From Betaproteobacteria bacterium (lineage in GTDB: Bacteria > Pseudomonadota > Gammaproteobacteria > Burkholderiales > Rhodocyclaceae), in assembly GCA_016234745.1 (NCBI GenBank), contig JACRAR010000078.1:57477-121476 (forward strand): DNA of 64,000 nt. Reading direction: 5' to 3'. The translations under genes were made by a program, and so were the position numbers. A model generated the notes under the pieces. The model did not search any database, was not told the DNA's origin, and worked only from the letters and a program-made list of their open reading frames with translations. Positions 47,766 to 57,662 of the stretch are shown here, one piece after another (the first letter of the stretch is position 1; each line of letters begins with the position of its first letter).

Positions 47766-49100
47766 CTAAACCTTGCGCTGGATCGCCTCGCGCACCAGGC
47801 CGATGTGTCCGCGCAGGTTGTAGAGCAGATCGGCAAAGGGCAGCGGCGTCTGCATGCGATTGACATCGGTCTCGATACGGTCGAGCCGCGCCAGCCATTC
47901 GGCGCGAGTATGCTGCTGCGGTTCCAGGTCCACTTCCGCTTCCATCAATTTCAATTCACCGTAACGGCGGAAGATGCGCGAGCGCACCCGCCAGCCATAC
48001 AGGGCAGGGGCAAACTTGACGATGGGAATCAGCAGGGCAAACAGCGGCACCAGCATGACCACCAGCCGGTCGATCAGGGTCGCCGCCCAGAAGGGCAGGT
48101 AGCGCTGCAGCAGCGGTTTGCCGGATTTGTAGTAGCGCTCGGCTTCGCTCGAGAGCGGAAAATCCACTTGGGCTGGGCGCGGAAACTCCCCTGCCTTCTG
48201 GAACAGGCCGCTTTCCCCGTGCATCTCGCTCGCCGCCTGCAGCAGCAGATCAACCAGGGCCGGATGGATCTCCTCACGCACCACCAGCGTTGCCAACGGC
48301 GAGACCAGGGTGACATCGTGCGGCGGGATGTCGCGCACCAGATCCACGCCGCCGCGCGGCAAGGTCAGCTTGGTCAGGTGGGGAAAGCGTCGCGTGTAGG
48401 CTTCTGCGTGCGACAGGCCCATCAGTTGTACGCCATCGGTGAATAGCAGCAGCCACACCATGGCCGATTGCGTCGGGCCGACTGCGAAGACGGCATCCAC
48501 CTTGCCTTGCCGCAACGCCTCGACCATGGCCAGGCCGCCGCGCGCGATCAATTGCGTTGGCGCGCCCTGGATAGCGTTGGCTTCGAGCAGTTCCATCGCC
48601 AGCTTGTGCGTGCCGCTGCCCGGAGCGCCGATGGCCAGGCGACGCCCCTTGAGTTGACTCAGACGATCGAACTCGCCGCCGGGCGTATCCTTGGCCAGGC
48701 CGGCGCGATAGAAGATCCACAACGGTTCATGAAACAGGCCGCCCAGGGAAACCAGTGTGCCGTTGTCGTCGGAGCGTCCCGTTCCACCTTGGACGAAGGC
48801 GGCATCGACGGCATATTTTTCGTCGCGCAGGCGCTGCAGGTTCTCCATGGAACCCGCTGAAGGTTTCTCAATCAGTTGGATGTCATAGCGCACCAGGAAA
48901 TCCTTGTAGCGCGCGGCAAAGCTTTGATAGGCGCCGCCTCCGCCGCCGCTGCTGAAGATGATTTGCCGCGGCGGTGCCGGACGGATGAACTGTGCCGCGG
49001 CCCAGAAGCCGGCGAGCAGCAGCAGCAGCGACGGCAGCGCCACGAAGAGCAAATCGCGCAACGAAATTTCGCGCAGCCGCTTGGGGATTTTTCTTGCCAT
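47766..49100 (-). CDS. TAXI-family TRAP-type solute-binding protein with C-terminal membrane segment
   Basis: 444 residues. The binding domain (about 40-320) shows SSGGGGGAYQSFAARYKDFL, a typical TAXI start, and GAPGSGTHKLAMELLEANAI. An N-terminal hydrophobic helix (residues about 16-40, LLFVALPSLLLLLAGFWAA) may be uncleaved. A second hydrophobic pair lies near 340-370, then a charged C-terminal region of about 75 residues. Most TAXI proteins are periplasmic and end after the binding domain; this longer, probably membrane-anchored form has no TRAP permease genes nearby. A sensor or receptor role is possible; the ligand is unknown. Confidence 0.82.
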   Translation of the reverse strand: MARKIPKRLREISLRDLLFVALPSLLLLLAGFWAAAQFIRPAPPRQIIFSSGGGGGAYQSFAARYKDFLVRYDIQLIEKPSAGSMENLQRLRDEKYAVDAAFVQGGTGRSDDNGTLVSLGGLFHEPLWIFYRAGLAKDTPGGEFDRLSQLKGRRLAIGAPGSGTHKLAMELLEANAIQGAPTQLIARGGLAMVEALRQGKVDAVFAVGPTQSAMVWLLLFTDGVQLMGLSHAEAYTRRFPHLTKLTLPRGGVDLVRDIPPHDVTLVSPLATLVVREEIHPALVDLLLQAASEMHGESGLFQKAGEFPRPAQVDFPLSSEAERYYKSGKPLLQRYLPFWAATLIDRLVVMLVPLFALLIPIVKFAPALYGWRVRSRIFRRYGELKLMEAEVDLEPQQHTRAEWLARLDRIETDVNRMQTPLPFADLLYNLRGHIGLVREAIQRKV

Positions 49101-49165
49101 CGGAGTGTCCAGGGTCCAGTCAGATCGTTCGGTCGCCTGCCGGATTATGGAGGAAAATATTCATC

Positions 49166-50053
49166 ATGGATCGAATGACGGACCGAACGAGCCACCGTTG
49201 GGGTGTGCTGGCCTTGCTGGCGGTGACCGTCGTCTGGGGCACGACCTTCCCCGCCATGAAGGACCTGACTGCGGAAGTCAGTCCGATCCGTATCGTCGCG
49301 GTGCGTTTTCTGATTGCGGCGCTGATCCTGTCGCCGCTCTGGCGCGGCATGCAGAAGGCCGAAATCAAAGCAGGGATCATGCTGGGCAGCTTGTTGTTCG
49401 TCGCCTTCATGCTGCAGGTGGAAGGACTGGTGCTGACCAGCAGTAACCGCAGCGCTTTTGTGACCGGTCTCAACGTGATCCTGGTGCCGCTGATCGGCAC
49501 CCTGCTGGGGCAGCAGGTGGGCTGGCGGATTGCTCTGGCCAGCGGCCTGGCGCTCGCCGGCTTGCTGGCCTTGTTCTGGGAAGGTGCGAGCTGGAACCTG
49601 GGCGATACCCTGACCCTGGGCTGCGCGCTGTTCTATGCGATATACATTGTGTTGCTGGAGTTCTTTGCGCATCGCCACGCGGTCCGGAGTTTGCGCCCGG
49701 AACGCTTGGCGGCGGTGCAGAGCGTGGCACTCTGCGGCGCGGGCATGCTCTGGCTGCTGCTGACCGAACCGGTTGAACTGCCCGCGTTGGCACAGCAGGT
49801 GCAGCGCCACGGCGTCGAGCTGATTTATCTGGGTGTGGTGGCCAGCGCCCTGATGATCTGGCTGCAGGCCTGGGGGCAACGCCGTGTGCGCGCCGTCGAG
49901 GCGGCCATTTTGTACGGCCTGGAACCCGTGTTTGCGGCGATTGCCGCCTGGTTCTGGCTGGCCGAAGCGATGACGGTGCGGGCGCTGCTGGGGGCGTTGC
50001 TGATTGTGGCCGGCATGATCATCAGCCAACTCGAGCCGGACCGAACCGGGTAG
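49166..50053 (+). CDS. EamA/DMT-family membrane transporter
   Basis: 295 residues with ten predicted membrane helices in two EamA repeats. WGTTFPAMKDL near residue 25 and the second-half LYGLEPVFAAIAAWFWLAE are typical of the drug/metabolite transporter superfamily. The ATG is preceded by GGAGG about 12 bases upstream; an ATG three codons later is possible. Substrate is unknown. It is divergent from the TAXI gene and convergent with ggt. Confidence 0.9.
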   Translation: MDRMTDRTSHRWGVLALLAVTVVWGTTFPAMKDLTAEVSPIRIVAVRFLIAALILSPLWRGMQKAEIKAGIMLGSLLFVAFMLQVEGLVLTSSNRSAFVTGLNVILVPLIGTLLGQQVGWRIALASGLALAGLLALFWEGASWNLGDTLTLGCALFYAIYIVLLEFFAHRHAVRSLRPERLAAVQSVALCGAGMLWLLLTEPVELPALAQQVQRHGVELIYLGVVASALMIWLQAWGQRRVRAVEAAILYGLEPVFAAIAAWFWLAEAMTVRALLGALLIVAGMIISQLEPDRTG

Positions 50054-50057
50054 CGAT

Positions 50058-51896
50058 CTATTCCCCTTTGACGATGCCTTCGCGGCGCGGATCGGCGCCG
50101 CCGAAGTAGCCGCCTGGCACGCGCTGAATCGCATGCAGGCCGCTCGCCATCGGCATCTCCTGCACTTCATGGCCGCGCGCCTTGAGCGCCTCGATGGTGG
50201 TTGCGGGGAAGCCGCCCTGTTCCAGCAGGGTGGGACCATTGAGCGAGCCGAAGTTGGGCAGGTTGATCGCGGCCTGCGCATCCAGCCCCCAGGCCAAGGT
50301 GCCGAGCAGGGTCTTGGCGGTGTAGTGGATGATCAGTGCGCCGCCGGGCGAACCCAGCGTCATCAGGAGCTTTCCGCTGACGCGGTCGAACACCAGGGTC
50401 GGGCTCATGCTGGAGCGCGGGCGCTTGCCTGCTTCGACGCGGTTGGCGATCGGCTTGCCGGCAGCATCCGTCGCCGCGAAGGAAAAATCGGTGAGCTGGT
50501 TGTTGAGCAGGAAGCCGCGCACCATCAGGCGCGCGCCGAAACCATCCTCGATGGAGGTGGTCATGGCCAGCGCATGGCCTGCCGCGTCGACTACGGAAAT
50601 ATGCGAGGTGCCATGTTCGATCTGTTCGGCCTGCGGCGCCCAGGACACAAGCATCGGGCCGGGCAGACCCGGCTGGGCGGATTTCATCGAGCGCTCCCCG
50701 ATCAGTCCGGCACGCTGTTTCAAGTAAGCATCATCCAGCAGGCTCAGCCAGTTGCCACCGGGTGCGGCGACAAAATCGGGATCGGCGACATATTGGTTGC
50801 GGTCGGCAAAAGCCAGGCGGGCGGCTTCGCTGTATTGATGCAGCATAGCCACGCCCGGCTTGCCGTTCTCCAGCGGCTGCGGAACTTCTGCCACGTGCTG
50901 TAACAACCCGAGAATCTGCGCCACGGCGAGGCCTCCCGACGAAGGCGGCGGGAAGCCGCAGACGCGGAAGCTGCGCCAGTCGCGGCACAAGGGAGGGCGC
51001 TTTTTGGGCCGGTAGCCGGCAAGATCCTGCAGGCTCAGTAGGCCCGGGTTGGTCGGATGAAGGCGCACCTTGGCAACGATGTCCCTGGCTACTTCCCCTT
51101 GCAGCAGCGCTGCCGCACCTTCACTTGCAATTTTCTTGAGCACGGATGCAAGTTCGGGATTCCTGAGCAGATGGCCTGCCGGCCAGGGCTTGCCAGCGGC
51201 GTCAAAGAAATAGCTTCTTGCGACGGGATCCTGCTGCAGATGAATCTCATTGGACAGCAAGGCATGCAGGCGCGGGCCGAGCGGGAACCCCTGTTCAGCC
51301 AGAAGAATGGCGGGTTCAAACAGCCTGGCCCAAGGCAGCTTGCCATGCTGCCGGTGCGCCGTCTCGAGCATACTCACCATACCCGGCGCCCCGACCGAGC
51401 GGCCGCCGACCACAGCATCAAGAAAACGCATGGGTTTGCCGCCGGTGCCGAGAAAGAGTTCCCCCGCGACTGCGGCGGGTGCTGTTTCGCGGCCATCGTA
51501 GGCCTCCACCGCCAGGCCGTCCCAATGCAGCAGGAATGCGCCGCCGCCGATGCCGCTCGATTGCGGTTCGACCAAGGCCAGCACCATCTGCACGGCAATT
51601 GCGGCGTCCAGCGCAGAGCCGCCAGCCTTGAGCATCTGGTAGCCGGCATCGACCGCCAGCGGGTGGGCGGCGGCCACGGCAAACTTGCGTGTCGCCCAGC
51701 CGGATTTTTCCACATGGCCCGATGCGCCTTCCGGCTGTGCCGGTTGCGCCTGGATGACAGCGGGAATGGCGCAGAATGCCGCGAGCAGCAACGTCCGCAG
51801 CAGCGCAATCTGAGCGCGTGCTTGCAGGCGTCGAAGCGCAAACAAGAACGGCGCAGCTGTTGCGCTACGCCGCCTGTCGCTTGCGGGAACTGACAT
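50058..51896 (-). CDS. ggt: Gamma-glutamyltransferase
   Basis: 612 residues. The enzyme is made as a precursor that cleaves itself into large and small subunits and moves gamma-glutamyl groups or hydrolyses glutathione in the periplasm. The N-terminus of the small subunit, the catalytic Thr, is in HGTSHISVVDAAG, and the SSGIGGGAF and LGSPGG motifs of the active site are present. A Sec-like leader (LLAAFCAIPAVIQA) follows a long 31-residue arginine-rich start, so the true start might be further in. The ribosome site is weak; it follows ssb by five bases and may depend on it. The link to glutathione-sulfur recycling fits the window's sulfur genes. Confidence 0.92.
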   Translation of the reverse strand: MSVPASDRRRSATAAPFLFALRRLQARAQIALLRTLLLAAFCAIPAVIQAQPAQPEGASGHVEKSGWATRKFAVAAAHPLAVDAGYQMLKAGGSALDAAIAVQMVLALVEPQSSGIGGGAFLLHWDGLAVEAYDGRETAPAAVAGELFLGTGGKPMRFLDAVVGGRSVGAPGMVSMLETAHRQHGKLPWARLFEPAILLAEQGFPLGPRLHALLSNEIHLQQDPVARSYFFDAAGKPWPAGHLLRNPELASVLKKIASEGAAALLQGEVARDIVAKVRLHPTNPGLLSLQDLAGYRPKKRPPLCRDWRSFRVCGFPPPSSGGLAVAQILGLLQHVAEVPQPLENGKPGVAMLHQYSEAARLAFADRNQYVADPDFVAAPGGNWLSLLDDAYLKQRAGLIGERSMKSAQPGLPGPMLVSWAPQAEQIEHGTSHISVVDAAGHALAMTTSIEDGFGARLMVRGFLLNNQLTDFSFAATDAAGKPIANRVEAGKRPRSSMSPTLVFDRVSGKLLMTLGSPGGALIIHYTAKTLLGTLAWGLDAQAAINLPNFGSLNGPTLLEQGGFPATTIEALKARGHEVQEMPMASGLHAIQRVPGGYFGGADPRREGIVKGE

Positions 51897-51901
51897 TGAA
51901 C

Positions 51902-52357
51902 CTAGAACGGAATGTCGTCCTCGAAGTCGTTGAAACTGCTGCCCCCGGATTTTGCCGGAGCGGGGGACGACGCGGGCGGTGGCGAGCGGTCACGCCCGCT
52001 TTCCTCGGGCTGGCCGCTGCCCTGGCGCGAGCCGAGCATGCGCATTTCATCGGCAACGATCTCGGTGGTGTAGCGTTCCTGGCCTTCCTTGTCCTGCCAC
52101 TTGCGGGTCTTGAGCGAACCTTCGATATATACCTGCGAGCCCTTCTTCAGATACTGCCCGGCGATTTCGGCGAGCTTGCGGAAGAACACCACGCGATGCC
52201 ATTCGGTGGCTTCCTTCTTCTCGCCGCTGGATTTGTCCTTCCAGCTTTCGGTGGTGGCCACGGTGATGTTGGTGACCGCTTCGCCGCTGGGCATGTAGCG
52301 GACGTCCGGATCCTTGCCGAGGTTGCCAATCAATATCACTTTGTTCACCGAAGCCAT
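51902..52357 (-). CDS. ssb: Single-stranded DNA-binding protein
   Basis: 151 residues with the OB-fold start [21 protein letters not shown], the core motifs EWHRVVFF and [10 protein letters not shown], a Ser/Pro/Gly linker, and the conserved acidic tip DDIPF that recruits replication and repair proteins. Shorter than E. coli SSB only in the linker. GGAGG lies upstream of the ATG. The gene is followed by ggt. An AT-rich upstream region contains direct repeats that may regulate it. Confidence 0.96.
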   Translation of the reverse strand: MASVNKVILIGNLGKDPDVRYMPSGEAVTNITVATTESWKDKSSGEKKEATEWHRVVFFRKLAEIAGQYLKKGSQVYIEGSLKTRKWQDKEGQERYTTEIVADEMRMLGSRQGSGQPEESGRDRSPPPASSPAPAKSGGSSFNDFEDDIPF

Positions 52358-52717
52358 GCTGCCTCCTTTAATGTTGTGTTTAGGGGCAATTTAATTTATC
52401 CAATAGACAAAATATTTGTCCAAAAATCGCGATTGGAGTAGATTAAATTTGTCCAAACTAGATGTTCCGCCGAACTCCTGATGATTGCGTTTCATTAGAA
52501 CGCCCTGATCACCACCCAATTTGTATAGCTAATAATGTTACCGCATTGCGGCGCATCGCAAAGAATTATTGTCGTCATTGAAGTCCCGTCGATCGGAACC
52601 TCCAACATGGTGAACAACAGGATCACCCGACGCAATCACCATTACAGTATTTTCCACTCCGGGTATGAGCCTGAAGGATATAGAGGTTAAAAATCAAACG
52701 GCGTGCAACCCATTGAA
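52358..52717. other. 360-base intergenic region upstream of ssb
   Basis: No gene is seen here. The ssb-proximal third is strongly AT-rich and carries repeated ATTTGTCCAA boxes and a perfect dyad (separate entry), so it is likely the ssb promoter. The distal part, towards the end of the GGDEF gene, shows no convincing terminator or small reading frame. Confidence 0.5.
52394..52457. promoter_or_regulatory. Direct repeats and dyad in ssb promoter region
   Basis: ATTTGTCCAA occurs at 52414 and again at 52447, and a near copy ATTTATCCAA starts at 52394; spacings of 20 and 33 bases are close to two and three helical turns. The middle copy is part of a perfect dyad GACAAA-ATA-TTTGTC (52406-52420). 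This looks like a multi-site operator on one face of the helix. It does not match LexA as known in E. coli; the regulator is unknown. Confidence 0.5.
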
Positions 52718-54214
52718 TTAAACAGGTTGCCCTACCGTTACTTTTTGCACGAAAGTGCCGCTATCCCGTGCTACTTCGACGCGATTGCGCCCGCCATTCT
52801 TGGCGGCATACAGAGCGGTATCGGCGCGACTCACTGTTTCATCCGGCTGTTCAACGCCATCATACTGGCTGACACCGATGCTGATTGTCACTGCGAAGGA
52901 CTGGCTATCCGCGCGGATGGGTGAAGTTGCAACCTTCTCCCGCAGTTTTTCGGCAATGCGTCGCGCTTCGGCGGAATCACAGCCCACCAATACGATAAGA
53001 AACTCCTCGCCGCCCCATCGCACAGCTATATCGGATTCACGCAATTCCCCTAGCAGCATACTGACGACGCTGCTGAGCACTCGATCGCCGGCACGATGAC
53101 CGTGTTGATCGTTGATTTGCTTAAAGTGGTCGATGTCGGCGAGCAAAATGGCAAGCGGCCGAGGCGAGCGTCGATAATCTGCCAGGACTTTATCAATGAG
53201 GATGTTGAAGGCATGGCGGTTAAGCAAGCCGGTGAGTTCGTCGGTCGTGGCCATTTCCTCGATACGCTGCTGGTAGCGGGACAATACTAGGTGTGCAAAG
53301 GCCAGAACCACCAACGTGACCAGCAAGCTAATGGCGAGGTTGATATACAAGGTTCGGCGTATGCCGGCGAGTGCCGTTTCTTCGTTCTGCTCCACGAATA
53401 GATACCACTTCAGTTCGGGCAGATAATTCACGTTGAGAATGTGGTTGTCGCCATTCGCCAGATATTGGTATGAGCCGGCTTTATCCCTGAGGATACGCTC
53501 AACGAGCGGCCCCAGTCCGGGGGTGTTGCGCAGATCCGGGGGACGACCGGTCTGATTGCCGAAGAGGACAACCTGCCCCTGGGTGTCGACAAAATAGATC
53601 GTGCGTTGAAAGCGTTGCTGATACTCGGTGATGAGGTGCCTCACGGCATCCACGGTAAGGCCGATGCCGGTAGCGCCGATATAGTTGCCGGAGAAATCGA
53701 AGACCCGGTAGTTGATGAAGATGGTGAGCGCATCGGCATTGGCGAGATCGGGATCGACGTTGATCTCGTAATCCGGTTTCATGTCGCGCACACGGTAATA
53801 CCAGGCATCTCGCGGTTCGGTCGGCGATACGCGCTTGAGAACTCCCTTGCCGGTATAGTAAATGGCGCTCTTGTCGGAGACGAAAAAACTGCTGAATGCG
53901 CCATAGCGTTCTTTCATTTCGTTTAGATAACGACTTAGTTCCGTGACATTGCCCTCACCTTTCAGCACCCAATCGCGCAGGAAAGTGTCGTGAGCCATGG
54001 TTGAAGAAATCAGTACCGGCCGCACCAGGTCTTTCTGGATTTCGGAATAGATATTGCTCGCGGTAAGGGGAAGATCCTGGCCCGCAATGGCATTGCGGAT
54101 CGCCTGCCTTGAAACGAAATAGCCCAAAAGGGTCGTGGCAAAGAAGCCCGCCAAGAGCAGCAGGCTCAACAGCAGCAGCAGGCTGCGGCGGTCGAAAATT
54201 CGGAATCCCGTCAT
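52718..54214 (-). CDS. Membrane-bound dCache-GGDEF diguanylate cyclase
   Basis: 498 residues. A transmembrane helix at about 12-32 and another at 288-310 surround a periplasmic dCache domain (PDYEINVDPDLANADALTIF, INYRVFDFSGNYIGATGIG). The cyclase has GGEEF at 401-405, the metal-binding DIDHFKQIND, and RESD at 392-395 as I-site, all intact. It should make c-di-GMP in response to an external small molecule. No PAS or EAL domain. A gap of 193 bases separates it from the next c-di-GMP gene. Confidence 0.93.
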   Translation of the reverse strand: MTGFRIFDRRSLLLLLSLLLLAGFFATTLLGYFVSRQAIRNAIAGQDLPLTASNIYSEIQKDLVRPVLISSTMAHDTFLRDWVLKGEGNVTELSRYLNEMKERYGAFSSFFVSDKSAIYYTGKGVLKRVSPTEPRDAWYYRVRDMKPDYEINVDPDLANADALTIFINYRVFDFSGNYIGATGIGLTVDAVRHLITEYQQRFQRTIYFVDTQGQVVLFGNQTGRPPDLRNTPGLGPLVERILRDKAGSYQYLANGDNHILNVNYLPELKWYLFVEQNEETALAGIRRTLYINLAISLLVTLVVLAFAHLVLSRYQQRIEEMATTDELTGLLNRHAFNILIDKVLADYRRSPRPLAILLADIDHFKQINDQHGHRAGDRVLSSVVSMLLGELRESDIAVRWGGEEFLIVLVGCDSAEARRIAEKLREKVATSPIRADSQSFAVTISIGVSQYDGVEQPDETVSRADTALYAAKNGGRNRVEVARDSGTFVQKVTVGQPV

Positions 54215-54407
54215 GATCCGAGCAATTTTATTGCATGTTGGTTTGCGGTAGGGAGTTTGATCAGGTCAATAAGAATTTGTAGCCGGTTAAGGGCCGTCGT
54301 GCAAAACTTTCAAATGACTTGAATTTGCTCATTCTTCGAGCTAGAGAAGGGCCGGCCTGGAGACGTGAAATTCCGCTGACCGGTGTGCAGCAACCGAATC
54401 TAAAGAG

Positions 54408-57400
54408 TCATTCGCTCGACTGCGTCGTCGGAGCCATAACATTCAACCCTTGATCCAGGCGGTTCTCTTGGATGAAAGCCAGCGCCGCCGGCGCCGGCAG
54501 GGGTTTGCTGAACAAATAGCCTTGCAGGGTATCGCAACGAAGTCTCGCCAGAAAGTTGTGCTGTGCCGCGTTTTCCACTCCCTCAGCAACCACCTGCAAG
54601 CCGAGGTTATGTGCCAGGGCTATGGTGGCGGTGCAGATGGCGACATCGTTGGCGTCGGTCTCGATATCATTGACAAACGAGCGATCGAGTTTGAGGGTAT
54701 GAATCGGCAAGCGCTTGAGATAGCTTAGTGAAGAATACCCGGTACCGAAGTCATCGATCGAAAGTCGTACGCCCAAATCGCGCAAACCCTGAAGTTGATT
54801 AATACTAGCCTCGGGATTGAACATCGCCACCGACTCGGTGACTTCCAACTCAAGGTCGACGCCGGCCAATTTATGGTTTTCGAGTGTTTTGGTCACATAG
54901 TCCAGCAAGGTCGGCGAGCGCAATTGATGTGCGGACAGATTCACTGCCATGGTCACGTCCATTAGTCCAACTTCCCGCCAGGCGCGAAGTTGGCGACAAG
55001 CCTCGTCCAGAACCCATTCCCCCAAGGGTATGATCAAGCCTGTCTCTTCGGCAACGGGAATGAATTTTTGCGGCGAAACCAGGCCCTCGCGCGGATGACG
55101 CCAGCGTGCCAGCGCCTCTACTCCCACCACGCGACCGGTGCGGACATTCAACTGCGGCTGGTAATGCAGTTCGAACTGTTTCTCCTCTATCGCCATCCGC
55201 AAATCACGATCTAGTCCCAGACGTTCTACAGCAGCTTGGTTCATTTCGGCAGTGAAGAATTGGGCATTGTTGCGACCCTGTGATTTTGCGTGATACATGG
55301 CGATGTCGGCATGTTTCATCAGCGTCTCGCAGTCATCCCCATCGTTTGGATAGAAGGCTAGGCCTATGCTCGGCGTGATATGCAGATCCTTCTCTCCAAT
55401 CCAGTAGGGCTGGCACAACACCCGCAATATCTTGTCTGCCACACGGGCCACCGCGGTGGCATTGTCGACCTCGGTTAGGACGAGCACGAACTCGTCGCCG
55501 CCAAGGCGGGCGACGACATCGCTGTCACGTACGCTGCTATGCAGCCGGCGGGCTATTTCCACCAGCAGCCCGTCGCCGACAGAGTGCCCTAGAGTGTCGT
55601 TGATGCTCTTGAAGCGATCCATGTCGATGAGCATTACCGCCAACGAGAGCTGTTCCCGTCTTACCATGGCTAAAGCCTGAACCAATCGATTTTGCAGGCT
55701 GTAGCGGTTGAGCAGGCCAGTCAGGGCATCGTGATGAGCTAGGCGGGAGATATGTTCTTCGGTCGCCTTGCGCTCGCTGATATCGGTGAAACAGGCGATG
55801 TAATGCGTGAGTTTCCCTTCCATATCGCGTGCCACCGACACGGACAACCACTCTGGATATATGTTGCCATCCTTTCGCTTATTCCATATTTCGCCTTGCC
55901 AGTAGCCAACCTGGCCTAGTGCAGACCACATGTCCTGATATGTTCTGAGCGGGGTTCTACCGGAAGCGAGGAGGCGCGGATTCTTGCCGCGCAATTCGTC
56001 AATGCCGTAGCCCGTCAAGCGGGTAAAAGCTGAATTCACAGCCAGGATGCAGTTGTCTGGGTCGCAAATAAGTATCCCCTCGCCACTATGTTCATACACG
56101 TTGGCATATAGACGCAACTGCTCCTCGCTTGAGCGAATGGCCGCTTCGGCCCTTTTTCTTTCGGAGATGTCGCGGATAATGGCCTGACGAAAGCGTCGTC
56201 CGTCGATTTCAATAAGACGGGCGCTGACCTCCACCGGAATGGGTGTCCCGTCGCGGCTGCGTTGCACGGTTTCATAAACGCAGCCCTTGATATCCCAGCT
56301 TTGCACGTCTTCCTCGAAACTGTTCTGCGCTGCCGGAACGCGCAGCGCCGACGCATGCATCCCCTGCATCTCCGCCAGAGAATAGCCATAAGTTTCGACC
56401 GCACGATCATTGGCTTCGACGATGTGCGATTGTTCGTCGCACAACAAGATAATATCGTTGGCGTACTTACTGACATTTTCCAGTTGCCGTTTGGTTGATT
56501 CGTGCATCAAGCGTGTCTGGTAGATCCTGGCCAGCAGTGCGTTGCGCTGATTGCGCCACCAGATCGCCGTGATTACGGCCGCGCCCGACACGAACAACAG
56601 GGTAACGATCCCGACGACCCAGCCGGTACGCCGTATCGGTGCGTAGATTTCATCTTTGTCGATCTTCGAGACGATCAGCCAGGAAGTATCTGGAATCAAG
56701 CGTGCCGCACCGATCACTGCCACGCCACGATAATCTTCCCCTTCCAGGAAGCCTTCCTTTCCGCGCGCAGCCTGGGCGGCCAGGAGTTTTTCTTCAGTGG
56801 TCGAAAAACGCGTCGCGATGCCTTGCGCCTTCCGGTGTCGCAACTCGGTAAGATAAATGATGCTGTCTGCCTCGTGATGCGCCAGGAAAGTCTCGCCGCT
56901 TTGTGTCGGCATCGGCCAGGACTGGATCGAGGGGAACAGGGTCTTGGTAGGATCGGCACGCAACAGAATAACGCCGCTGGGCGGCGCCGAAGCGGCGCCT
57001 GAAGAGCGGATCGGCGCGAGTATGCCGATCCGCACATACTCGTGGCCGTCCTCGCGCAGATAGTGCAGGTCGGAATATTCGATGCTACCAGCGCGCAACA
57101 CTTGGCTGATCTGGTTCATGCCAAAGGACGAGGGCGACAAGGTATCCGGATTGGTGCTCAGCACCAGGGCCGAAGTATTGTCGTAGAGCAGAATGTCTTC
57201 GTAGTCATAGGCGTCCCGTATCGCCACCAGTCGTTGCAGCAGGTGTTTTCTTCGCCCATCGTCGGCCATACCGTCCTTGAGCCAACGCTGGAAATCGGCG
57301 CGATAGGAATCGTCGTTTATCAGTGCGACAGCATCTCCGCGCCTTTCGTCGCGCCAGGCCAAGAACCGTTTCAGCTTGGCGTCGGTGATGCCGAAGAGAT

Positions 57401-57608
57401 CCTTCTGGACGGCCTGCTGCATGCTGTGTCGATACTGCTCGAATACCATCGTTCCCAGCGCCGCAATGGCGGCGGCAAGCACCACAAAAATAATCAACGG
57501 CACCGCAGGCGAGGAAAATTTCCCGAAGACCTGGCTGACGGAATTCGGCTTGCTCCCCAAAGGAAAAGGCTCGGCAGCAGCGTATTCGGGCATCAGACTT
57601 TCTCGCAT
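54408..57608 (-). CDS. Membrane-bound Cache-PAS-PAS-GGDEF-EAL protein
   Basis: 1066 residues. Membrane helices at about 35-55 and 330-350 enclose a periplasmic Cache-like region; PAS domains lie at about 375-490 and 500-615. GGDEF is intact at 703-707 with I-site RDSD 694-697; EAL is intact at 831-833 with IDDFGTGYSSL at 951-961. Both synthesis and breakdown of c-di-GMP are therefore possible. The start could instead be the ATG five codons in, which has a GAGA-like site. It begins 54 bases after the cheW stop on the same strand and may be the last gene of the chemosensory operon. Confidence 0.93.
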   Translation of the reverse strand: MRESLMPEYAAAEPFPLGSKPNSVSQVFGKFSSPAVPLIIFVVLAAAIAALGTMVFEQYRHSMQQAVQKDLFGITDAKLKRFLAWRDERRGDAVALINDDSYRADFQRWLKDGMADDGRRKHLLQRLVAIRDAYDYEDILLYDNTSALVLSTNPDTLSPSSFGMNQISQVLRAGSIEYSDLHYLREDGHEYVRIGILAPIRSSGAASAPPSGVILLRADPTKTLFPSIQSWPMPTQSGETFLAHHEADSIIYLTELRHRKAQGIATRFSTTEEKLLAAQAARGKEGFLEGEDYRGVAVIGAARLIPDTSWLIVSKIDKDEIYAPIRRTGWVVGIVTLLFVSGAAVITAIWWRNQRNALLARIYQTRLMHESTKRQLENVSKYANDIILLCDEQSHIVEANDRAVETYGYSLAEMQGMHASALRVPAAQNSFEEDVQSWDIKGCVYETVQRSRDGTPIPVEVSARLIEIDGRRFRQAIIRDISERKRAEAAIRSSEEQLRLYANVYEHSGEGILICDPDNCILAVNSAFTRLTGYGIDELRGKNPRLLASGRTPLRTYQDMWSALGQVGYWQGEIWNKRKDGNIYPEWLSVSVARDMEGKLTHYIACFTDISERKATEEHISRLAHHDALTGLLNRYSLQNRLVQALAMVRREQLSLAVMLIDMDRFKSINDTLGHSVGDGLLVEIARRLHSSVRDSDVVARLGGDEFVLVLTEVDNATAVARVADKILRVLCQPYWIGEKDLHITPSIGLAFYPNDGDDCETLMKHADIAMYHAKSQGRNNAQFFTAEMNQAAVERLGLDRDLRMAIEEKQFELHYQPQLNVRTGRVVGVEALARWRHPREGLVSPQKFIPVAEETGLIIPLGEWVLDEACRQLRAWREVGLMDVTMAVNLSAHQLRSPTLLDYVTKTLENHKLAGVDLELEVTESVAMFNPEASINQLQGLRDLGVRLSIDDFGTGYSSLSYLKRLPIHTLKLDRSFVNDIETDANDVAICTATIALAHNLGLQVVAEGVENAAQHNFLARLRCDTLQGYLFSKPLPAPAALAFIQENRLDQGLNVMAPTTQSSE

Positions 57609-57662
57609 ACATGGGACATAGGAGCAGCCAAACCAGAAGATTGGCTCAGCAAACAGTTCATT

